Notes: generated by a model from the letters alone, not told the origin. Shown: positions 27,961-41,009, numbered from the stretch's first letter. The stretch is DNA of 64,000 nt from Trichuris trichiura (GCA_037903355.1 JBAJFE010000011.1:753001-817000); one strand, 5' to 3'. A program made the numbers and translations.

Positions 27961-28349
27961 GGCACACAGAACTTACACCAGAGAGGAACAGAGGCGACTC
28001 CTGAGCAATCTGTCCATGTTATATACCGTAAAAATCACTCTTACGCAAATTCATGACTGATCTTTTGTACTTTGCTCAAAGTGGCTTAGAAACACAAATT
28101 GACGTTGAATCTTCAATTACCTGCTTCATTTTACGAAATGAATCGACTGATTTCCTGCTACAGTTCGTTTACTATGGGTAAGTACAATTGCTATCATGTT
28201 TACGACGAGGAAAGCAATCCAAATTAGCTGGCCCTGTTAAATGCTGTTTATATTAGAATTTATGTAAGCATTTTGAACATACCGTGGTCAGGTTAGTCAA
28301 ATAATGAAATAAAATCAATATTTGTATCATTTATCCGTTGACCGTAATA

Positions 28350-31300
28350 AAAACGGCAGCAGCAGTCGACGACGACGATAGTGTCCCCTCTTGCTGCGGC
28401 CGACAACGTTGGACCGACAGAGAGAAACGTTACCGGTAACCCTACCCGCTCGTAGCATGGGTTCGTCGTCGTTGCACGGCAGCAGCAGTCGACGACGACG
28501 ATAGTGTCCCCTGTTGCTGCGGCGGACAACGTTGGACCGACAGGGGGAAACGTTAGCGGTAACCGTACGTACTCCTAGCATGGGTTCGTCGTCGTCCGAC
28601 GGCAGCAGCAGTCGATGACGACGATAGTGTCCCCTCTTGCTGCGGCGGACAACGTTTCACCGACAAGGAGAAACGTTAGCGGCAACCCTACGTACTCCTA
28701 GCAAGGGTTCGTCGTCGTTGGACGGCAGCAGCAGTCGATGACGACGATAGTGTCCCCTCTTGCTGGGACGGACAACGTTGGTCCGACAGTGAGAAACGTT
28801 ACCGGTAACCCTACGTACTCCTAGCAAGGGTTCGTCGTCGTTGGACGGCAGCAGCAGTCGATGACGACGATAGTGTCCCCTCTTGCTGCGACGGACAACG
28901 TTGGACTGACAGGGAGAAACGTTAGCGGTAACCCTACGTGCTCCTAGCAAGGGTTCGTCGTCGTTGGACGGCAGCAGCAGTCGACGACGACGATAGTGTC
29001 CCCTCTTGCTGCGGCGGACAACGTTGGTCCGACAGTGAGAAACGTTACCGGTAACCCTACGTACTCCTAGCAAGGGTTCGTCGTCGTTGGGCAGCAGCAG
29101 TCGACGACGACGATAGTGTCCCCTCTTGCTGCGGCGGACAACGTTGGTCGATTAGACCCTACTCCTAGCAATACGTTCCCCTCTTGCTGCGGCGGACAGC
29201 GTTGGACAGGGAGAAACGTTAGCGGTAACCCTACGTACTCCTAGCAAGGGTTCGTCGTCGTTGGACGGCAGCAGCAGTCGACGACGACGATAGTGTCCCC
29301 TCTTGCTGCGGTGGACAACGTTGTTCCGACAGTGAGAAACGTTACCGGTAACCCTACGTGCTCCTAGCAAGGGTTCGTCGTCGTTGGACGGCAGCAGCAG
29401 TCGATGACGACGATAGTGTCCCCTCTTGCTGGGACGGACAACGTTGGTCCGACAGTGAGAAACGTTACCGGTAACCCTACGTACTCCTAGCAAGGGTTCG
29501 TCGTCGTTGGACGGCAGCAGCAGTCGATGACGACGATAGTGTCCCCTCTTGCTGCGACGGACAACGTTGGACTGACAGCGGTAACCCTACGTACTCCTAG
29601 CAAGGGTTCGTCGTCGTTGGACGGCAGCAGCAGTCGACGACGACGATAGTGTCCCCTCTTGCTGCGGTGGACAACGTTGTTCCGACAGTGAGAAACGTTA
29701 CCGGTAACCCTACGTGCTCCTAGCAAGGGTTCGTCGTCGTTGGACGGCAGCAGCAGTCGATGACGACGATAGTGTCCCCTCTTGCTGGGACGGACAACGT
29801 TGGTCCGACAGTGAGAAACGTTACCGGTAACCCTACGTACTCCTAGCAAGGGTTCGTCGTCGTTGGACGGCAGCAGCAGTCGATGACGACGATAGTGTCC
29901 CCTCTTGCTGCGGCGGACAGCGTTGGTCTGACAGGGAGAAACGTTAGCGGTAACCCTACGTACTCCTAGCAAGGGTTCGTCGTCGTTGGACGGCAGCAGC
30001 AGTCGACGACGACGATAGTGTCCCCTCTTGCTGCGGTGGACAACGTTGGTCCGACAGTGAGAAACGTTACCGGTAACCCTACGTGCTCCTAGCAAGGGTT
30101 CGTCGTCGTTGGACGGCAGCAGCAGTCGATGACGACGATAGTGTCCCCTCTTGCTGCGACGGACAACGTTGGTCTGACAGGGAGAAACGTTACCGGTAAC
30201 CCTACGTGCTCCTAGCAAGGGTTCGTCGTCGTTGGACGGCAGCAGCAGTCGATGACGACGATAGTGTCCCCTCTTGCTGCGGTGGACAACGTTGGTCCGA
30301 CAGTGAGAAACGTTAGCGGTAACCCTACGTACTCCTAGCATGGGTTCGTCGTCGTTGGACGGCAGCAGCAGTCGAAGACGACGATAGTGTCCCCTCTTGC
30401 TGCGGTGGACAACGTTGGTCGGACAGTGAGAAACGTTAGCGGTAACCCTACGTACTCCTAGCAAGGGTTCGTCGTCGTTGGACGGCAGCAGCAGTCGACG
30501 ACGACGATAGTGTCCCCTCTTGCTGCGGTGGACAACGTTGGTCCGACAGTGAGAAACGTTAGCGGTAATCCTACGTACTCCTAGCAAGGGTTCGTCGTCG
30601 TTGGACGGCAGCAGCAGTCGACGACGACGATAGTGTCCCCTCTTGCTGCGACGGACAACGTTGGTCTGACAGGGAGAAACGTTACCGGTAACCCTACGTG
30701 CTCCTAGCAAGGGTTCGTCGTCGTTGGACGGCAGCAGCAGTCGATGACGACGATAGTGTCCCCTCTTGCTGCGGTGGACAACGTTGGTCCGACAGTGAGA
30801 AACGTTAGCGGTAATCCTACGTACTCCTAGCAAGGGTTCGTCGTCGTTGGACGGCAGCAGCAGTCGACGACGACGATAGTGTCCCCTCTTGCTGCGGTGG
30901 ACAACGTTGGACCGACAGTGAGAAACGTTAGCGGTAACCCTACGTGCTCCTAGCAAGGGTTCGTCGTCGTTGGACGGCAGCAGCAGTCGATGACGACGAT
31001 AGTGTCCCCTCTTGCTGCGACGGACAACGTTGGTCTGACAGGGAGAAACGTTACCGGTAACCCTACGTGCTCCTAGCATGGGTTCGTCGTCGTTGGACGG
31101 CAGCAGCAGTCGACGACGACGATAGTGTCCCCTCTTGCTGCGACGGACAACGTTGGTCTGGCAGGGAGAAACGTTAGCGGTAACCCTACGTACTCCTAGC
31201 AAGGGTTCGTCGTCGTTGGACGGCAGCAATAGTCGACGACGACGATAGTGTCCCCTCTTGCTGCGGTGGACAACGTTGGTCCGACAGTGAGAAACGTTAG

Positions 31301-33200
31301 CGGTAACCCTACGTACTCCTAGCATGGGTTCGTCGTCGTTGGACGGCAGCAGCAGTCGACGACGACGATAGTGTCCCCTCTTGCTGCGGTGGACAACGTT
31401 GGTCCGACAGTGAGAAACGTTAGCGGTAACCCTACGTACTCCTAGCAAGAGTTCGTCGTCGTTGGACGGCAGCAGCAGTCGACGACGACGATAGTGTCCC
31501 CTCTTGCTGCGGTGGACAACGTTGGTCCGACAGTGAGAAACGTTAGCGGTAACCCTACGTACTCCTAGCATGGGTTCGTTGTCGTTGGACGGCAGCAGCA
31601 GTCGACGACGACGATAGTGTCCCCTCTTGCTGCGGTGGACAACGTTGGTCCGACAGTGAGAAACGTTACCGGTAACCCTACGTACTCCTAGCATGGGTTC
31701 GTCGTCGTTGGACGGCAGCAGCAGTCGACGACGACGATGGTGTCCCCTCTTGCTGCGGTGGACAACGTTGGTCCGACAGGGAGAAACGTTAGCGGTAACC
31801 CTACGTGCTCCTAGCAAGGGTTCGTCGTCGTTGACGGCAGCAGCAGTCGAAGACGACGATGGTGTCCCCTCTTGCTGTGGCGGACAACGTTGGACCGACA
31901 GGGAGAAAGGTTAGCGGTAACCCTACGTACTCCTAGCAAGGGTTCGTCGTCGTCCGACGGCAGCAGCAGTCGATGACGACGATAGTGTCCCCTCTTGCTG
32001 CGGCAGACAACGTTGGTCTGACAGGGAGAAACGTTACCGGTAACCCTACGTACTCCTAGCAAGGGTTCGTCATCGTTCGACGTCGACGACGACGATGGTG
32101 TCCTCTCTTGCTGCGGCGGACAACGTTGGACCGACAGGGAGAAACGTTACCGGTAACCCTACGTACTCCTAGCAAGGGTTCGTCGTCGTTCGACGGCAGC
32201 AGCAGTCGATGATTACGATAGTGTCCCCTCTTGCTGCGGCTGTCAACGTTGGTCTGACAGGGAGAAACGTTAGCGGTAACCCTACGTACTCCTAGCAAGG
32301 GTTCGTCGTCGTTCGTCGGCAGCAGCAGTCGACGACGAGGATAGTGTCCCTTCTTGCTGCGGCGGACAACGTTGGACCGACAGGTAGAAGCGTTACCGGT
32401 AACCCTACGTGCTCCTAGCAAGGGTTCGTCGTCGTGCGACGGCAGCAGCAGTCGATGACGACGATAGTGTCCCCTCTTGCTGCGGCTGTGAACGTTGGTC
32501 TGACAGGGAGAAACGTTAGCGGTAACCCTACGTACTCCTAGCAAGGGTTCGTCGTCGTTCGTCGGCAGCAGCAGTCGACGACGAGGATAGTGTCCCTTCT
32601 TGCTGCGGCGGACAACGTTGGACCGACAGTAGAAGCGTTACCGGTAACCCTACGTGCTCCTAGCAAGGGTTCGTCGTCGTGCGACGGCAGCAGCAGTCGA
32701 TGACGACGATAGTGTCCCCTCTTGCTGCGGCGGACAACGTTGGTCTGACAGGGAGAAACGTTACCGGTAACCCTACCGGCTCGTAGCATGGGTTCGTCGT
32801 CGTCCGACGGCAGCAGCAGTGGATGACGACGATAATGTCTCCTCTTGCTGCTGTTGACAACGCTGGAGTTAGCGGTAAACGTGTTCGTCGTCAGCAGCAG
32901 TCGACGACGAGGATAGTGTCCCTTCTTGCTGCGGCGGACAACGTTGGACCGACAGTAGAAGCGTTACCGGTAACCCTACGTGCTCCTAGCAAGGGTTCGT
33001 CGTCGTGCGACGGCAGCAGCAGTCGATGACGACGATAGTGTCCCCTCTTGCTGCGGCGGACAACGTTGGTCTGACAGGGAGAAACGTTACCGGTAACCCT
33101 ACCGGCTCGTAGCATGGGTTCGTCGTCGTCCGACGGCAGCAGCAGTGGATGACGACGATAATGTCTCCTCTTGCTGCTGTTGACAACGCTGGAGTTATAA
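28350..33200. repeat. Satellite array of 123-bp units
   Basis: About 39 head-to-tail copies. Each unit carries, in order, a cctacgtactcctagca block, ggttcgtcgtcgttggacgg, cagcagcagtcgacgacgac, gatagtgtcccctcttgctg and a gttaccggtaac palindrome region. The spacing between equivalent blocks is 123 bp (for example 30086 and 30209). Because 123 is 41 codons, one minus-strand frame stays open for up to 776 codons, broken only by indels (one base lost near 31831). The other five frames are closed in nearly every unit. Variants are distributed along the array, and units near both edges are the most diverged. Confidence 0.95.
32562..33200. repeat. 326-bp higher-order duplication at the array edge
   Basis: The segment from about 32562 is repeated from about 32888 with an offset of 326 bp, including the diagnostic gaccgacagtagaagcg deletion variant (32621 and 32947) and the ctgctgttgacaacgctgg terminal unit. 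It is not a multiple of 123, so it is an unequal duplication that also copied the right-hand boundary. Confidence 0.85.
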
Positions 33201-35950
33201 ATGATGGCAAAAATATCAACAAACGGTGTTCACACTGCAGAATAGTAGCATAAATTTTGACTATGGCTGTGGTGACGTTGGGCTCATAATATTAGTATGA
33301 ATTATCACTGTGAAAGCGACGGCTGGTACACCTGTACTCTTGGAATAGATCAGTCCTGAAAAATGATGACAGTGACCGAAGAACTATCGTTTCTGTGGCT
33401 GCTTTAGCAATGTGGTCTATGAGTTCGGAAGCGATTTAAGCTACACTTTGACTGGGTTAATGTATCAATTTTAAAGTGTTGGCAAAGAAACCAAAGTACT
33501 ATTCAGTGGGCAGAACGTGAATAGAATTTATGACTACCGCTGTGGACTTTGCTGGGCACAACAAAGTTATGAGTTATGACTATGGACGTGACATCAGGTA
33601 TGTTTGGACACATCTGAAAAATTAGTAAAAGATGGGCACGATAGTATATTTGAAATTATGACTATGGCCATATAGCTCGCTGAGTGGAAGAGCGTAACGA
33701 ACTTTGACTGTGAAAGTGGCATGAGGTACACCTACAATCTGTTCATAACGCTGAATTCATGTTGCTCATATTGAGAAAAGAAACGACCTTATGCTTTTAC
33801 AGAAAAAGGAGGGAGAAAAATATGACTAATGGAAAAGATTAATATTTCAAGAACTGCTGCATTATAAGATGCTGGCTCTGGAAAAAATGAAGAGAGACAA
33901 GCTTGAAGAAGACTGAAAAATGAAAATCCCAAATGAAAAACAGATCATCAAGAACAACGACAGGCACGATAGCAATGTGGTACGTTTAAAAAGAAGAGAG
34001 CAGTCAATAGCGAAACCGACGTCGGACTACACGCCGTGCACTTTAACCCTTTCGAATTCTTCTTTTCCTGCTGGGACGCTGACTATGGGAATTGTAGCAC
34101 CCAAAAAAACCCGCTTTTCTGTTGGCATGTCTAATGTTCTACTATACAATGGGCATACCATGCCGTACCATCTATAATGAATATCGCTGGCATGTTGCTC
34201 ATCAGTGTAAAGCGTGACTGCTGCGTGTGCGGCAATTACAATGTGAGCAGTCATACCATTGCCATGGACCTATTCAGCGAAAGTATACTTCTGAATGTAT
34301 AGATATTATGACTATGAGATAACGTCATACCACTCGGGTGCCTCTTCTAAGTATCTAACTTGTATGTGAAGGGTGTTTGGTGCTAGTGCTTGTCATTTGA
34401 CTCTCACAGGGTCATAGCATGCAGGAATAGTACCGCTCACATGGTGCTTGCAATGCAAGCTTTGAGCCCTCTACAGAGGGATATCTTAGCGTGAAAGAAT
34501 CACTCTATCAATCTACGTAAAGACAGGGCACCGTAAAAGTCCTTGCCGACATAAGGTGTGATTGCAATATCGTTCCACGAAAATGAACAATTCGGCGTTT
34601 GCTATGCCTTCCGCGCATGGACCTTTACGGTGACCTGTCTTTACGTATCATAGAAGAATTGAAAATAACTGCGCTGGCATCCATTCTTGAACTGAAAAGG
34701 CGACTTCTGGACGCATTCAGTTAAGTTAAATCCGTGAAGCAAAAGCGAAAAAATGAATTCAGTTTGTTCTATCTTTCTTTGTCTGAAACAAATCTTTTAT
34801 GTCGTTTCCCACTAATAACCGCCCATCCGTACGTTGGCAACGCACTCGATTGACGACAGAAACCGGCTTACAAGAAGAAATGCAGAAGTTGGAACTCAAG
34901 CGGTAAGCAATGCTGTTAAATGCATATTTCAAGTATTCTTTCCTTATTTGACACCATAAAATCGTTAGAATGGCCGTCAGCCAATATAATTATTTGTGTG
35001 ACACCCACATGTGTTCAATGTTGACGTAAATTAAGGTCAGCGATCTTAGGGTTCGGCTATAAATGCCTCTCATCTCCAGCATCCGCACTCACTGTAGTGC
35101 GACAGGGAGTTCTTGCATATGTATGCTGCGTACGCATGAAAGCCATGACTAACCCCTATAGATGAGATTGAACTGGCATGTTCCAAAGTTGAATGCCTGG
35201 CTTTGGGAAAATAGTTTTTCATTGGAGAAGGTACAGTGTGGAACTTGCCGGAGTCGATCATTCAAATCGTTTTGCAATGTTTAAATTCGGCATTATACAA
35301 ATATTCAAGAACTTCAAGTACGAATCCTTTGTCATGATGCCGTCTATAAGCAGAAGAATCAAAGAAGTGCTGTTCACTGGGTACAATAACAATATGAACT
35401 TTCATTGTGGAAATGACATCAGCTGCACCTCGACTAACTGGATAAAGGAGTTGCGAAATGGGGACAAAAGAATAAAGAAGCAGTGTCCGTTGGGCGCATA
35501 ACGAATATGTATTGAGACTGCGGCCATGGACTTCATTGGGCGTAGTAGCGATATCAATTATGACTATGGAAATGAGATTAAATAACCCTTCAGTTAATTG
35601 ATAAATGAATCCTAAATGACGACAAGAAAATAAAAGAAGCACTGTTCACTGTACACAAAAAAATGAAAATTAAGGATGTGGCTTTGGACATAGTTCATAG
35701 TGCTATTGCGCACAACAAGCATCCTGGAAGTGACATTGGCTGCACGTGAACTCTGTTAATAGGTGGATCTTAACATGATGACAAAGCGAAGAAGCATTCC
35801 TTCTCTGAATACAATAACAAGATGATCAACGGCTATGGTAGTGATATTATTAGGTACACGTGGGCTATGTTGACACATCAATTCTAAAACAATGACAGCA
35901 AAAGCCAACCACAATTCAGTTGGCACAATAATATGAATTATGGCTATAAA
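33201..35950. repeat. Decayed tandem repeats with roughly 160-bp spacing
   Basis: Recurring phrases such as gaatatgaattatgactatgg, a gaaatgacatca-rgtacacc block and a gatgacaa-gaagcactgttca block appear at irregular but similar distances, for example near 33580, 33708, 35409, 35570, 35729 and 35847. Copies are heavily mutated and no frame stays open. I read this as an ancient tandem array; unit boundaries are uncertain. Confidence 0.55.
34515..34646. mobile_element. 132-bp miniature inverted-repeat element
   Basis: The ends form an inverted repeat of about 28 bp (acgtaaagacagg... and ...cctgtctttacgt) with two mismatches. No coding capacity; no clear target duplication was seen. Confidence 0.65.
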
Positions 35951-37158
35951 CTTTTCAGGTCTCGTGTAATAGTGGCCCACCGGAAGTTGAAGCGGCAACT
36001 TCAAAGGAGGTCAATGGGGGATTATGACGGCATCGGAACAATTGTTTGTCTAATCGGATTAGCGGTGCACCGATGCGGTCGACTGCGTATTACTGGAAGA
36101 ATGGAACACAGCCGATGGCGACGATGTGTTTCGCCATTCCCGCCATCATCGTGCTGTAGCCCTGTGGGCCGTCCTGTCCAGCTCTATCCTAAGCCTAAGC
36201 CTTAGCATTACGCGCAGGTTTGAGCTTACATTTGGACGCAGGCCAAATGGGGAGGTTATCATGCTCTCCAATAAAGGCACGTACAGGTTACGGGTGATCT
36301 TCCCAGAAAGGAACCAGCATTTGTGAGACGGTGGCGCAGATGACGGACAAACGTAACGCGCGCATAGACAGTTAACGTAAACAAGCGTTCATTCTTTTCT
36401 ATAAGTCAGTAACCGCATCAGTGACACTTACATTGTGCTCCCCATGCCAACTGCTCGGCATGTGTTCAGTAACCGACGCGAAAACGTCCCTCCTTTTGTT
36501 CCGCTAATCACGCTTCATTACGCAGTGGAATCACGGATTATGCTTTGGTATTGCCGCTTGCCGGCAGTGGCGCGCCACTAATACACAAGATCCCAGGTTA
36601 GTTCTTCAGGTTGTATGTATAATGGAGTAAAGATCGCTGAATCCTCAGATGTGCGAAGCGGCCGTGCCGTGTCAACATTGGTTTAACATTTTCCCTGTTA
36701 AATTGATCTATGCTCAAGTTTGTGGCAAGAAAATTGCAGCTGCTATTCCCACGAAGATCTATTGAAGGTAAGTGTACAAATGGTAACTGCGTTGCACATA
36801 TCTGCAGAGCTATGAATATGCAGACATAAGGATGGGTATGAGCTAAGTTTTTTGTTGCCAAACGGACAGTGATACATGCTTAGACCCGTCCTTTGCTTGT
36901 ATGTGCACATAAGAAAAGATTTGAGAATGCTTAAACCGTATGCCCATTAGGCATTCATTCATGTAATGATAAATAACATTCTGTCAATCTTAGTAGTAGG
37001 TAGTAGTTTACTTGACCATTCGTCAGTGAATAGCCAAATAATCCTATGCTTCGTCGTGGAGAACCGTTGAAATTTAGATGTCAACACTGTACTGACATTT
37101 GACGTTTCTCTTAATCATAGTTTGTGTCAAGAAAAAAATGAACCCTGATTAATTAGAT
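35951..37158. other. Intergenic, no gene recognised
   Basis: Contains a few short frames, none with recognisable similarity. Confidence 0.45.
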
Positions 37159-37635
37159 CAGGGGTGGGGAACCTTTTTGCAACCGTGGGCTATTTAGACG
37201 TTTATAAGACGATTCGCTGGCCGTACAAAAATCTAAACCGAAAATCATAGCTTGCATTGTTTGCACGTATGTTCATTTAAGTCGCCCTTCGGACAAAGTG
37301 ATAAAGCGAGATAAGAATAATACTTTGGGTCGGTAGGCGGCCAATGGTCCACGCTAATGACGCGCACACGAGTGCAGCTTACTTCTTGCCTCGGAAGACT
37401 AACGACATCGGTTTGTCGACAGAGAGCCGACAGCAGGGCAGTCTTCCTAGCCAGGCTGATGCTTTCTGCTTGTTACGCAAGATTTATGTTATTACTAGCG
37501 TTCACATACAACGAGTGTATCGCATTTTCAAAAAATAAGCTCCCATAGTTACATTTCACTGAATCTCGCATCCATGTGCGGTTGCCCCAGCGAGTGTGAG
37601 GGAATGTTTCGCGGGCCGGACGTTCCCCATCCCTG
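37159..37635. mobile_element. hAT-like miniature transposon (477 bp)
   Basis: Ends CAGGGGTGGGGAACC and GTTCCCCATCCCTG form an imperfect terminal inverted repeat. They are flanked by the 8-bp duplication aattagat/agttagat with one mismatch. Non-autonomous, no transposase. Confidence 0.8.
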
Positions 37636-38097
37636 AGTTAGATTGATCACAATTCGTGCTAGTTTCAGGTAGTCGTTCTGCTCGTTAAGCCATAGTTTCT
37701 CAATCGTTTTTGCGCTAGCGCCCCGTGGACATCTGTGGTTTACAAAATCAACGTAGCACTTAACTGCAGCCCAACTTCGTTTGGTTTCACCGGTAGCAAC
37801 AAAGCGTTTTGCCAATAATTGTTTGCTTACATATCCTTTGTTGGGACCGTGAATGATAACAATAGGTTTTCATAACCTTTCATTTTTTTGATACGACAAG
37901 CTTGTTCACGCTGCACTCCTTTGCGGTTAGTATTAATAAGTTAAGCAGCCAAATAAGTAAGCGGTGCGTTGAAAGAAATGTTTTCAACCAACCATGCATT
38001 TATTTGCGCTGCATATATAGCATTATAGAATCACGTAGGCAGAATGAATGATCCAAGGACACTACAGCAAGTGTACCCGTTGTGGTATTCACTACAA
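37636..38097. other. Intergenic, no gene recognised
   Basis: Nothing supported. It lies immediately downstream of the collagen-like pseudogene. Confidence 0.45.
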
Positions 38098-38978
38098 TTA
38101 ATGCTGCTTTACGCTTACTCTCTGGTGAAGAAATTTTGAGGCAGCTGCAGCTTCGAAACCAGTTGATGGGCTGCTGTGATGAGGATAATGCCATGACGTG
38201 TGCAGAGCTTTTAATGGCAGTTGTGTGCCGTGGGCACCGTGCGGACCAGGTACACCTTTTAAGGTGACTGATGGGTCTCCTTTATCAGGCTCGTGCCTTG
38301 GTCTCTGAGGAGTATGTAGGGGTGGTGTAGGCGCTGGAGTTTCACCATGATGACCGTAATCGTGGCCAACCTGTGTGTCGTAAGGACTTGGTAAGCCTGG
38401 TAAGCCGACTGATGAGTCGCGGTAATGGGACTGATGCCCTGGCATGTGCAAACCTGGTGGTGGCGGTGGTATTGGAGGATGATTATGGCGACCGTGACGA
38501 CCAGGGAGACCAGGTTGACTTGACCGCACAGGAAGACCTGGCTGATCAGGAAAATTATGGCGGCTGGAAGGAATAAACAGACCCGGCGGACCATGGCGAC
38601 TGCGGGGACCAGGAAGATCAGGTGGACTAGAAAAATCATGGCGACCAGGAGGACTAGGCGGACCAGGAGGACCATGGCAACCATGATGACAAGGGGACCG
38701 GGAAGGAAGGGCAGAAAGGGTGGACTTGGCAGAGCAGAAAAATCATGAAGACTGGGAGGAGTGGATGGACTGTATGGGCGAAAGCGATTGTGGTGACCAG
38801 GCAAATCAGGTGAACCAGGCTAACCGGAATGATCAGGCGGTGGTCGTGGTCCGGATCCTGCTATAGGTAGAGCCGGACGGCCAAATCCATAACTGGGGTG
38901 ACGGAAATTTGCGGTGCATGGGTGCAGTTGAAGCGTGAATAGATTGGCAATGATTGCGTGATGAAGCAGCTTAACCAT
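38098..38978 (-). pseudogene. Decaying collagen-like (Gly-X-Y) secreted protein gene
   Basis: Read on the minus strand from ATG at 38978, the first residues (MVKLLHHAIIANLFTLQ) could be a weak signal peptide. After about 50 codons an in-frame TAG at 38822-38820 interrupts the Gly-X-Y stretch, and one frame change follows near 38690. From about 38680 to 38440 the frame reads collagen-like triplets (GPPGPP, GRH, DLPGPR, GPPGLF, GLPGRHGRH). Many first-position glycines are replaced by Ser, Asp or Asn, which fits GGT changing to AGT, GAT or AAT. The C-terminal part is Pro/His-rich and non-collagenous, ending at TAA 38098. A functional gene with an unmodelled intron over the stop is possible but less likely. 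Confidence 0.55.
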
Positions 38979-40870
38979 TTTCGGCTTTGCAGAGGGTATT
39001 AACGGCTTTTTTATAGTGACTTTTCTTTGGTTTTTCGTGAATGTATTTGTCCTTATTTACTTGGGTTATGTTGTCTTGTGCCGTGTTTGATTGAGCCACA
39101 AATTTTTTTCAACGACTATCTTTCTCATGTAACTTTAAGGCTGCTTTTGTTTCGCAACTGGTGTGTCAGCATTGTCGCCTATACGGTTTGGCAGTTTACA
39201 AACCCTTTGCTTCAATTTCATCGTCGCAGTGTTCTATGAAAAGCTGCTGTGCGATTGTTTCACTACATGGAAGTGCAAATACCTGATCTATTTCGATGAT
39301 GAGCAAGGCATTATCAGCTTCGCTTTCCAGAATTTCTTCGCGTTTTACTATAATATGGAGGTTAAGTTTGTGGCCCCTCAAGCAGCATATTCGACGGATC
39401 CATGAATGCTTACTTCCATTCACCTAAAGGTGGAATCAGTTTCTTCGATATACTCGTCGCTGTTTTATATTCTGAAGTTTATACGGAACTAGTCTGCAAA
39501 ATATTCTTGCATAGCAGTGTAAACGTACTAACAGGTTCCATAGAAAAAGATTAGCGATTTTTTCAGTGCAGTAACTATTAATCCTCAAAATCTTGGGAAG
39601 TTTTGTCGGAAGCATTAAGACTGTAACTTTCTACGTCTACTTGATTGGAGGTATGAAAGGCATCGGTTCACCATCGCGTAACTCACACAGTGTACGACTT
39701 GTGTTGGAGTTTGTATGCGTACAATTTTTTCTAAGGCGCTGTGTTATGTCGGTGTGCTGTTCCAGTAAACAGCCCAGGACAGTTCTCTAAGAGCGGTAGG
39801 GCAGGCAGGGCACGCTGGACTGTTAGGAACGTTTATTCGGTCAAAGCAAGCGAGTACAAGCGAAACGGAAGAAACAAAGAGTGACTCGTGTTGACAGTGA
39901 AGTGCGCGGTTGTGCCAGTCCAGACGTCGCTTTTCTCACGAGCTGTTTCACATACTGCGGGGGGCGTAGCACTCAGATTTTTGTGAAACTTTTAAACGAA
40001 TAATTGTTTTTTTCACGGCGCTTTACCGTAATCTTTATTGTTTTTCTCTTTAACAGGTTTTTTTTGTAAACCTTTGCTTGAAAAAAATCTTCTATTAAAC
40101 TGCTTAAAGTTAACGTGAAGGAATCATCCTTTTCTGTTCAATCGTTATCCGTAATTAGCGTATAATGAATGGAACATCTGAAGCTTCGGTAAAGTAATAT
40201 CATTTTAAAACGAGAAGTTGGCCAGTAGTTCCTTGCGAACTTTCTATGCAAGTGCAGCATCCTGTACAGGTTGAATAAGTCTTATGGTATAACTTTGCGG
40301 GATTGCCGGTATCAGTGGGTTGGTTTACAATACATAAAACTTTAAATGCAGTCTTCTCTTCCGTTTTCAGCGATTTTTAATTAATTTCACCAGAAGTCTC
40401 TGGCAGTATAACTGCCCAGTTTCGAAAGCTAAGAATAAAATCTCTACATTCAGCGGTTTCTAATTCTCGAACGCTTTGATTACAACCCCAATAAGCTGCA
40501 TCAATGTGGGTGCAGCCCTACATATTACAATAGTGCTCTATGGCACCGTTGGGAAGTGTGTAGGCTTTTTGAGTGTCAATAAAGTGTACATGAATCGCTT
40601 GAACGATATTGACACAACCGCAAAAAATTCACACTTTAATGCTACTTACGAGATTGGTAGGGTGGCATCTGGTAACAGCACGTCGTTTTTCTTCTTCTTC
40701 CTAATTTTCCCTACCACTGCTGTTCGCTTGCAGCCCTATTTACGCGTTCAGTGGTGACATCCATGCAAACTGCTATCAGGTTTAGCTGCCGACCAGTTAA
40801 ATGCGTAGCGGTATTAGATTTTTTCTGGAACTTATTGTTACTACTACTAGTAGTAGTAGTACTCCTAAAA
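38979..40870. other. Intergenic, no gene recognised
   Basis: Short frames exist on both strands (for example 39196-39423 minus) with no recognised similarity or clear splice signals. The 39.9-40.5 kb stretch is AT-rich. Confidence 0.45.
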
Positions 40871-41009
40871 GTTCACGGTGGTTTTTGTCTCTTTTATTGA
40901 CAAAAAATTTGCCTGGAGCCTTCCGTACAATGTGGGAACCATGTGCAACGGAACTTTACCCCTGGGCAACTTCTTTGTCAATAAAAAACGGACAAAAAAC
41001 ACCGTGAGC
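40871..41009. mobile_element. 139-bp inverted-repeat (MITE-like) element
   Basis: Left arm 40871-40904 (gttcacggtggtttttgtc...) pairs with right arm 40974-41009 with a few mismatches. Short non-coding centre. No clear target duplication. Confidence 0.6.

Noticed and set aside
27716..28060. His/Thr-rich frames on both strands
   Set aside because: Produced by the CCACR pentanucleotide tract.
29487..31817. 776-codon minus-strand open frame
   Set aside because: It is the only stop-free frame of a 123-bp (41-codon) satellite. Unit variants are mainly amino-acid changing and single-base indels break it, so I do not call it a CDS.
28350..33200. CRISPR-like array of regular repeats
   Set aside because: Repeats are contiguous 123-bp units without unique spacers, in animal DNA; this is a satellite.
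38557..38748. Arg/Thr-rich plus-strand frame
   Set aside because: Antisense of the collagen-like repeat.
39196..39423. Minus-strand 75-codon frame with acidic, coding-like composition
   Set aside because: No recognisable family, no clear splice borders, and unrelated to the neighbouring collagen-like pseudogene as far as I can see.
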